Below, piece by piece: positions 57,535-64,000 of a DNA stretch of 64,000 bases. A program made the translations under genes and the position numbers. The DNA lies in contig CAMHIS010000004.1 of NCBI GenBank assembly GCA_946185285.1, positions 1 through 64,000 on the forward strand, in the 5' to 3' direction. Below the pieces are notes generated by a model. It saw only the letters and a program-made list of their open reading frames with translations, was not told the DNA's origin and ran no database searches. Position 1 is the first letter of the stretch, and each line of letters opens with the position of its first letter. The stretch is from an uncultured Prevotellaceae bacterium. Lineage in GTDB: Bacteria > Bacteroidota > Bacteroidia > Bacteroidales > Bacteroidaceae.

Positions 57535-58677
57535 TCAATCGTCAAGAATCAGCAGCGCATCACCATAGCATCCAAACTGGTAGCCCTTCTCAACTGCCTG
57601 CTCATAAGCCTCGTAGACGATGTCGTAGCCGCCAAAGGCCGCAGTCAGCATCATCATGGTCGACTCGGGATGATAGAAGTTGGCAATCATGGCATTGGCA
57701 AGGCCGAAATCATAGGGCGGGAAGATAAACTTGTTAGTCCAGCCGTCGAAGGGTTTTAGCATTCCGTCGGTACCCACTGCAGTCTCTGTGGCCCGGGTCG
57801 TACTGACACCCACAGTGCAGACACGATGGCCCGACAACTTAGTGTCGTTCACCAACTGACAACACTCGCTGCCGATTATCATCTGCTCTGAGCTCATCTT
57901 ATGCTTCGTCAAATCCTCCACTTCGATGGAGTCAAAGCAGCCCAGTCCGCAGTGGACGGTCAAATAGGCGAAGTTAAAACCGCGAATTTCCATCATCTTC
58001 ATCAATTCACGGCTGAAGTGCAGTCCCGTAGCGGGAGCCGTCACCGCTCCCTCGTTCTTGGCAAAGATGGTCTGGAAATTCTCCATGTCCTCAGGTACCA
58101 CCGCCCGCCTGTCAACGATATAGCGAGGCAGCGGTGCCGACCCCAAGGCAAAGAGTTCGCGTTTGAACTCATCATGGTCGCAGTCGTAGAGGAACCGCAA
58201 GGTACGACCGCGGCTGGTGGTATTGTCGATAACTTCAGCCACCATCGGTCCGTCCTCCTCGAAGAACAGTTTGTTGCCGATGCGGATTTTTCGTGCCGGT
58301 TCAACCAACACATCCCACAAGCGAAATTCCGCATTCAACTCGCGCAACAGGAACACCTCTATCTGCGCGTCTGTCTTCTCCTTGGTTCCAAAGAGGCGTG
58401 CCGGAAACACCTTTGTGTCATTGAAAACAAAGGTATCGCCCTCGTCAAAGTATTCCACGAGGTCACGGAACATCAGGAACTGATCGGTGTCATTCCCGTC
58501 GGCATCCTTCTTATACATCTCGATGGTCTGCCGCTTGCGGTGAATCACCATCAGGCGCGACTGGTCGCGGCTGTAAATACGCTCCTCAGTGCCGTCTTCA
58601 TTCTTGAAGGTGCGGTGCGGCGGGAACAGCGCCACCTGCTCCTCGGGCAGTCTGAATCTGAATTGTGATAGTTTCAT
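57535..58677 (-). CDS. queA: S-adenosylmethionine:tRNA ribosyltransferase-isomerase
   Basis: [34 protein letters not shown]. Confidence 0.92.
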   Translation of the reverse strand: MKLSQFRFRLPEEQVALFPPHRTFKNEDGTEERIYSRDQSRLMVIHRKRQTIEMYKKDADGNDTDQFLMFRDLVEYFDEGDTFVFNDTKVFPARLFGTKEKTDAQIEVFLLRELNAEFRLWDVLVEPARKIRIGNKLFFEEDGPMVAEVIDNTTSRGRTLRFLYDCDHDEFKRELFALGSAPLPRYIVDRRAVVPEDMENFQTIFAKNEGAVTAPATGLHFSRELMKMMEIRGFNFAYLTVHCGLGCFDSIEVEDLTKHKMSSEQMIIGSECCQLVNDTKLSGHRVCTVGVSTTRATETAVGTDGMLKPFDGWTNKFIFPPYDFGLANAMIANFYHPESTMMMLTAAFGGYDIVYEAYEQAVEKGYQFGCYGDALLILDD

Positions 58678-58693
58678 CTATGTTCTTTTCGAT

Positions 58694-59407
58694 TTACTGA
58701 TTTTCGATTTTCGATTGAAATTGCTCGTCGAGCCATTGGGGGAAGCTGTCGAAAGTCTGGCAGTCGCCAATGCTGACATCTCCAAGACGGGTACGACAGA
58801 GGGCTGTAAGAAAAGCACCGCTGCCCAAGGCATAGCCGATGTCGCGAGCCAGCGAGCGGATATATGTGCCCTTGCCGCAGACTACGCGGATGCTCATCTG
58901 CATCTTCACAGGGTCGAAGGCTGTCAGTTCCAGCTCGTCGATGCGCACGGGCTTGGCAGCCAGTTCTATGTCGGCACCCTTGCGGGCCAGCTCGTAAGCC
59001 CGGTCGCCCTTGACCATGACCGCCGAGTAGACGGGCGGCACCTGCTGAATCTCGCCGACAAAGTCGGCGAGCACGCGAAGGATGAGTTCACGGGTGATAT
59101 GGCGCGTAGGATAGGTCATATCAACGGTGTGCTCGCGGTCGAACGACGGTGTGGTGGCACCAAGCTGCAGGGTGGCCGTATACTCCTTGTCGTGCAACTG
59201 GAGCGTCTCTATCTGCTTCGTAGCCTTACCTGTGCAAAGTATCAGGACACCAGTGGCCAAGGGGTCGAGCGTCCCTGCATGACCAGTCTTCACCCTCTTG
59301 ACGCGCATCTTCTTCGAGATAAGGTAGCGGATATGGGCCAATGCGCCGAACGACGACATGCCATAAGGCTTGTTGATATATATGAATGCGCCTTCGTTGA
59401 AGTCCAT
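58694..59407 (-). CDS. truB: tRNA pseudouridine(55) synthase
   Basis: NKPYGMSSFGAL; VKTGHAGTLDPLATGVLILCTGKATK. Confidence 0.93.
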   Translation of the reverse strand: MDFNEGAFIYINKPYGMSSFGALAHIRYLISKKMRVKRVKTGHAGTLDPLATGVLILCTGKATKQIETLQLHDKEYTATLQLGATTPSFDREHTVDMTYPTRHITRELILRVLADFVGEIQQVPPVYSAVMVKGDRAYELARKGADIELAAKPVRIDELELTAFDPVKMQMSIRVVCGKGTYIRSLARDIGYALGSGAFLTALCRTRLGDVSIGDCQTFDSFPQWLDEQFQSKIENQ

Positions 59408-60265
59408 TTAGTCGACCATTGCAAGTGAGTGACCTGTCAGCAGCAACACGATGATAATGGTGCCGACGATGATGCGATAGATACCAAAGGCCTTGAAGCC
59501 GTACTTGGTGAGGAAAGCCACGAACCACTTCATGGCCAACAGTGCCACGACGAACGCCACGGCACAGCCTAAGAGCAGCATCATGATGTTGTGAGAGGTT
59601 GCCCAGACAGCATCCTCCTTCACGAGATCGAGCAAGTCGAGCAGCGTGGCACCGGCCATAGTAGGTACAGCCAAGAAGAACGAGAACTCGGCAGCACGCT
59701 TACGGGTCAGTCCCTGCGTCATGCCGCCCACGATGGTAGCCATCGAGCGCGACACACCGGGTATAACTGATATGCACTGATAGAGGCCGATGTTGAATGC
59801 CCGCTTCTCGTTGACCTTCTTGTCATCGCTGCCCTTGTTGAACAACTTGTCGCAGAAAAGCATGAACACACCTCCGACAACCAGCATCACAGCCACCACC
59901 TCGACGCTGTCGAGGAGCCAGTCTAGCACACCCGACTTCTTAGCCAGCAGTCCGATGATGACTGCCGGCAGCACGCCAACAAAGAGCAGCCAGTAGAAGT
60001 AGTACTTATGCTTAAGCTTCTGCCACGCCGAACTGCCCTCAGGGGCTGGCGTATTGTCCAGCTTGAAGAACCGCTTCCAGTAGAGACAAACTACAGACAG
60101 GATGGCGCCAAACTGAATGATAAACGTAAAGGCATGGACGAAGGGGTCGCCCTGCTCAATGCCCAGCAGGTTCTGGGTGATAATCATGTGCCCCGTCGAC
60201 GATACTGGCAGAAACTCGGTGAGTCCCTCTACGATGGCAATAATGACGGTCTCTATCCAGGTCAT
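59408..60265 (-). CDS. uppP: Undecaprenyl-diphosphatase
   Basis: IVEGLTEFLPVSSTGHMII; VIPGVSRSMATIVGGM. Confidence 0.93.
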   Translation of the reverse strand: MTWIETVIIAIVEGLTEFLPVSSTGHMIITQNLLGIEQGDPFVHAFTFIIQFGAILSVVCLYWKRFFKLDNTPAPEGSSAWQKLKHKYYFYWLLFVGVLPAVIIGLLAKKSGVLDWLLDSVEVVAVMLVVGGVFMLFCDKLFNKGSDDKKVNEKRAFNIGLYQCISVIPGVSRSMATIVGGMTQGLTRKRAAEFSFFLAVPTMAGATLLDLLDLVKEDAVWATSHNIMMLLLGCAVAFVVALLAMKWFVAFLTKYGFKAFGIYRIIVGTIIIVLLLTGHSLAMVD

Positions 60266-60510
60266 TCCGTCACCTCCTTCTGTGCTTCGTCCTTCGGCTT
60301 ATGCACCACTGCGTAAATCATCGACACGAAGCCAAGCAGACACACGACAGGAGCCACAACGATACGGCGAGTGCTGAAGATGTCAGGATTGTAAGCTTCC
60401 TCAGACGAACTGCCTCCACTCATCAGAATAAAGCCGACGACAACCACCAGCATACCTACAGCAAGCAGGATGAAGTTCATGCGGCCAAATGCAAAATCTT
60501 TCTTTTCCAT
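60262..60510 (-). CDS. DUF3098 family small membrane protein
   Basis: FAFGRMNFILLAVGMLVVVVGFILMSGGSSSEEAYNPDIFSTRRIVVAP. Confidence 0.8.
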   Translation of the reverse strand: MEKKDFAFGRMNFILLAVGMLVVVVGFILMSGGSSSEEAYNPDIFSTRRIVVAPVVCLLGFVSMIYAVVHKPKDEAQKEVTE

Positions 60511-60525
60511 ATACTCTTTTCAGTT

Positions 60526-61404
60526 TTAAATCTTATAAAGGTCACGCGCCCGCATCCGCAGAAAGCGGTTCACCGAGATATACGAGCACAGCAACGTGAT
60601 AATCAGTCCAAACAGCAGTACCGCTGCCCCGGTAATGGCCAGCACCTGCCACGTGATGATGCCCGTCAGACCGGGCTCGTAGCGGAACAGCCACCACACG
60701 CCGCCGCCCAGCACGAGGCAGGCCAGCAGGGCAGCCACAAGGCCCACCACCATACCGTCGCGCATGAAGGGCCGCCGGATGAAGCCCCACGAGGCCCCCA
60801 CCAGCTTCATCGTGTGAATCAGGAAGCGGCGCGCATAGACGCCGAGCCTCACCGTGTTGCTGATGAGCTGGTAGCTGATGAACGTCAGCAGCGCCGCCAG
60901 TATCAGCAGCACCAGCGACACCTTCTGCAGGTTCTTGTTCACCTTGTCCATCAGGTCCTCCTGATAGACCACGTCGCTCACCTTCGGGTTGCCGGTCAGC
61001 TCCTTCTCAATCCACTGTAGCGAGTCGCGGTTGGCATAGTCCGACTTCAGCTGCAGTTCCAGGGTAGCCACAAAGGGGTTCACGCCGAGAAATTCCGACG
61101 GGTCGCTACCCATCGCCTCGCTCTGCTCCTTCAGGGCCTGCTCCTTGCTCACATAGTCAATGTTGCGCGCGTATGGGCGGTGGTAGAGGTCGCGGCACAG
61201 CCGGTGGGCTTCGTTCGTCGTCACCGTGTCGCCCAGCATGACGGTCACCGTCAGGTTCTCCTTCACGTAGTTCGACAAGTTGTGCGCCGTCAGCACCGAC
61301 AGCACCACAAGACCAATCAATATCAGCACCATAGTCGTACTGATACACAGTGTAACAACCTGCATACCATGGCGGCGCCGGGTCGTTTTTCTCCTTTTTC
61401 TCAT
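60526..61404 (-). CDS. ftsX: FtsX-like cell division permease
   Basis: YVSKEQALKEQSEAMGSDPSEFLGVNPF; four-TM topology; context. Confidence 0.85.
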   Translation of the reverse strand: MRKRRKTTRRRHGMQVVTLCISTTMVLILIGLVVLSVLTAHNLSNYVKENLTVTVMLGDTVTTNEAHRLCRDLYHRPYARNIDYVSKEQALKEQSEAMGSDPSEFLGVNPFVATLELQLKSDYANRDSLQWIEKELTGNPKVSDVVYQEDLMDKVNKNLQKVSLVLLILAALLTFISYQLISNTVRLGVYARRFLIHTMKLVGASWGFIRRPFMRDGMVVGLVAALLACLVLGGGVWWLFRYEPGLTGIITWQVLAITGAAVLLFGLIITLLCSYISVNRFLRMRARDLYKI

Positions 61405-61493
61405 TTACTTTACGTACGTAAAACTAAAATCGGTTGCAAAGATACGAATAATTTTTGGGGAAAACAAACTTTTTTCGTAATTTTGCGCCCGTT

Positions 61494-62258
61494 ATGAGTA
61501 CTATCATTTATCCGTCGCCCGTGTTCGGCCCTGTACAGAGCCGACGCCTGGGCATTTCGTTAGGCATCAACTTGCTGCCGGCAGACGGCAAGGTGTGCTC
61601 TTTCGACTGCATCTACTGCGAGTGTGGTTTCAACGAGAGCCACCGTCCCAAGCAGCCACTGCCCACACGTGAACAAGTGGCAACGGCCCTCGAACGGAAG
61701 CTCCGACAAATGCAGGAGGACGGGCAGATGCCCGACGTGCTGACCTTTGCCGGCAACGGTGAGCCGACTTGCCATCCCCACTTCGCTGACATCATCGACG
61801 ACACCATCCGGCTGCGCGACCTGTATTGTCCGCAGGCGAAGGTCAGTGTGCTGAGCAATTCAACCATGATTCACCGTCCGCAAGTTCATGATGCTCTCAT
61901 GCGTGTGGACAACAATATTCTGAAGCTCGACACCGTCGACCCCGACTTCATCCGCCAGGTAGACCACCCTGCCGGCGCCTACGATGTCAACGCCATCATC
62001 GAGCGGATGAAAGCATTTCAGGGTCACATCATCATACAGACCATGTTCCTGAAGGGGGACGGCATCGACAACACTACCGAACAATACGTTGCCCCGTGGC
62101 TTAAAGCCGTCAGAGAAATCGCGCCCTGTCAGGTGATGATCTACACCATCGACCGCGAGACACCCGACCAGTCGCTGCGTAAGGCCACCCACGAAGAACT
62201 CGATGCCATCCGCAACCGCGTCATCGCCGCCGGTATTCCCTGTACAGCTTCCTATTAG
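61494..62258 (+). CDS. Radical SAM protein
   Basis: CSFDCIYC motif; TFAGNGEPTCHPHF. Confidence 0.88.
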   Translation: MSTIIYPSPVFGPVQSRRLGISLGINLLPADGKVCSFDCIYCECGFNESHRPKQPLPTREQVATALERKLRQMQEDGQMPDVLTFAGNGEPTCHPHFADIIDDTIRLRDLYCPQAKVSVLSNSTMIHRPQVHDALMRVDNNILKLDTVDPDFIRQVDHPAGAYDVNAIIERMKAFQGHIIIQTMFLKGDGIDNTTEQYVAPWLKAVREIAPCQVMIYTIDRETPDQSLRKATHEELDAIRNRVIAAGIPCTASY

Positions 62259-62305
62259 AAACAAGCAGCGCAAACATTTCTGTCTGCGCTGCTTGTTTCT
62301 TTTCT
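62259..62305. terminator. Convergent terminator hairpin
   Basis: AAACAAGCAGCGCA ... TGCGCTGCTTGTTT then T-rich. Confidence 0.8.
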
Positions 62306-63081
62306 TACACCTTCGAGATGATGCCTAACTTCGTGGCACGCAGGAACTCGATGATGTGCCGAATCTCCGGGCCGTCGGGTACCTGCTCAGCTATCTGGTT
62401 GACAGCATCGAAGAGCGACGTACCGCCGTTGAATACCAGTCGGTAGGCGTTGGCTATGTGCTTCAGCGTCTTCTCGTCGACCCCGTGCTGACGGCCTACG
62501 GCGAAGTTCACGCCGCCGTAGGCATTTTTCTTCGTAGCCACGATGTAGGGCGGAATGTCGCGCGAGAAGGAGGTGCCGGCCTGCACCATCGAGCCTTTGC
62601 CGACGCGCGTGCCGGCATTCTCGATGACCGAGCTCGAGAAGATGACGCTGTCCTCAATCTCGCAGTCGCCGGCAATCTTCGTGCCGTAGCCGAAGACGCA
62701 TTGGTTGCCGACCTTCGTGTCGTGCGAGATGTGGGCACCCTCCATCAGCACGTTTCCGTTGCCGATGACGGTCTGGCCGCCGGTATGGGTGGCACGGTTG
62801 ACGACGACGTTCTCACGGAAGATGTTGCCGTCGCCGATGATGCACTCCGACCGTTCGCCGCGGAACTCGAAGTCCTGCGGCAGGGCGCCGATGACGCTTC
62901 CCTGGTGCACTTTGTTTCCCTTACCCATGCGCGTACCGCTACAGATACTGACGAAGGGGAAGATGATGCAGCCATCGCCTATCACCACGTCGTCCTCGAT
63001 ATACGCGAACGGGAATATCTTACAGTTGTCGCCGATTTTAGCCTTTGGGCTGATTTCGGCTTTCGGACTTATATCTGACAT
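62305..63081 (-). CDS. LpxA-like acyltransferase (left-handed beta-helix)
   Basis: Hexapeptide repeats; VHQGSVIGALPQDFEFRGERSECIIGDGNIFRENVVVNRAT. Confidence 0.8.
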   Translation of the reverse strand: MSDISPKAEISPKAKIGDNCKIFPFAYIEDDVVIGDGCIIFPFVSICSGTRMGKGNKVHQGSVIGALPQDFEFRGERSECIIGDGNIFRENVVVNRATHTGGQTVIGNGNVLMEGAHISHDTKVGNQCVFGYGTKIAGDCEIEDSVIFSSSVIENAGTRVGKGSMVQAGTSFSRDIPPYIVATKKNAYGGVNFAVGRQHGVDEKTLKHIANAYRLVFNGGTSLFDAVNQIAEQVPDGPEIRHIIEFLRATKLGIISKV

Positions 63082-63098
63082 AATTATAATGTTTTTTT

Positions 63099-63157
63099 GC
63101 AGCTGACAACAGGACTAAGACGACTTCCTTAAGTCCTTAAGTCCTGTAGTCAGCTGC
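63099..63157. terminator. Long imperfect hairpin between TolC-like gene and lpxA-like gene
   Basis: gcagctgacaacaggactaaga ... cttaagtcctgtagtcagctgc. Confidence 0.6.
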
Positions 63158-63164
63158 TTAATTA

Positions 63165-64000
63165 TTACTTTGCTCCGCCGCCTAAGGCCTGGTAGAGGTT
63201 GACGACAGCCTGCATCTTGTTAAACTGGTCGGTCACTTCCGAAATCTCGGCGTTGAGCAGGTTGCTTTGGGCAGAGATCACCTCGAGGTAGGTGGTGTTC
63301 GAACTGGACTCCATCAGCTTCTTGGTGTCCTCGACGTTCTGCTTCAGCACAGCGACGCGCTTCGAGTCGAGATCGCCTTTCTCAGCCGACGCATTGTAGC
63401 TGACCAACGCATTACTCACCTCGTTGCCAGCCTTCAGCACCGTGTTCTGCCACGTGTTGTACTTCTGCTCATACTGCATCTTGGCCACCTTCAGTCCAGC
63501 CACAATCTGACCATGCTGGAAGATGGGCTGGACAAGCGAGCCGACAGCCGACAGCAGCAGCTTGCCGGGATTCACCATACCGTTGTTATTGGTGAAGGCA
63601 CCTGTCCCCGAGATAGTGATACTGGGATAGAAACGCGAACGGGCCTGCTGCACGTCGTAGAAGCACTGGGCCAGTGCCATCTCGGCAGCGTGGACGTCGG
63701 CACGGTTGTTCAACAGGCCGATACTGACGCCCGTACTAAACGTCGAAGGCAGCGACTGGTCAGCCAGTTTGCCACGCTTGATAGTCTGGGCAGGCTGGGC
63801 AATAAGCAGCGAAAGGGAGTTTTCCACCTCGCGCATCTGGCGCTGCAAGTCTACCTTCTGAGCCTGTACCGAATAATAGGCAGCCTCAGCACTCTGGACA
63901 GCAGTGGAGCGGTAGCCCACACGGTTCTCGTGCATGAACTGCATCTTCTCCCACGTCGCCTTGGTCAGCTGCTCCATATCGGTGACAATCTCCATCTGGC
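63165..64000 (-). CDS. TolC-family outer-membrane efflux protein (partial, runs off window)
   Basis: NNRADVHAAEMALAQCFYDVQQARSRFYPSITISG; RND OMF pattern. Confidence 0.88.
   Translation of the reverse strand, partial: QMEIVTDMEQLTKATWEKMQFMHENRVGYRSTAVQSAEAAYYSVQAQKVDLQRQMREVENSLSLLIAQPAQTIKRGKLADQSLPSTFSTGVSIGLLNNRADVHAAEMALAQCFYDVQQARSRFYPSITISGTGAFTNNNGMVNPGKLLLSAVGSLVQPIFQHGQIVAGLKVAKMQYEQKYNTWQNTVLKAGNEVSNALVSYNASAEKGDLDSKRVAVLKQNVEDTKKLMESSSNTTYLEVISAQSNLLNAEISEVTDQFNKMQAVVNLYQALGGGAK

Noticed and set aside
1-64000. tRNA or rRNA genes
   Set aside because: No cloverleaf or rRNA-like conserved stretch noticed by eye; a tRNAscan/barrnap run would be needed to be certain

Overview
Bacteroidales-type chromosome segment, probably Prevotella-like. 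This rests on the TAnnTTTGC promoters, the murF-alr fusion, fkp, YfhO and GSCFA families, and IR elements inside genes; no taxonomic search was run. The left half (about 1-36.3 kb) is accessory DNA. It holds degraded remnants (TonB plug, possible transposase, restriction-enzyme pieces), an Rpn-type PD-(D/E)XK nuclease with a heptad-repeat tail, a RelE/ParE-like TA pair, an Abi-like gene and a PIN-domain TA pair. It also holds two giant secreted GNVYGGG-repeat proteins of 2,119 aa and about 6,810 aa, separated by two nearly identical AAA-ATPase/PD-(D/E)XK genes that differ mainly in one internal cassette. Several signal-peptide leader copies precede or punctuate the locus, and accessory cassettes start just after the leader. 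The right half (36.4-64 kb) is mostly conserved: a uronate uptake/isomerase group (MFS, a KduI with a signal peptide, an orphan GatC-like EIIC), M6 protease, murF-alr, GSCFA, fkp, YfhO, luxS, typA, OMP, rpsO, GH28, folK, queA, truB, uppP, DUF3098, ftsX, radical SAM, lpxA-like and a TolC-like gene. Dispersed inverted-repeat elements are read through in frame inside fkp and typA. A perfect 25-bp-arm palindrome forms the divergent yfhO/luxS promoter region. A ~0.4 kb MITE-like element with imperfect TIRs lies between luxS and typA. All family calls are from reading the translations; nothing was searched.
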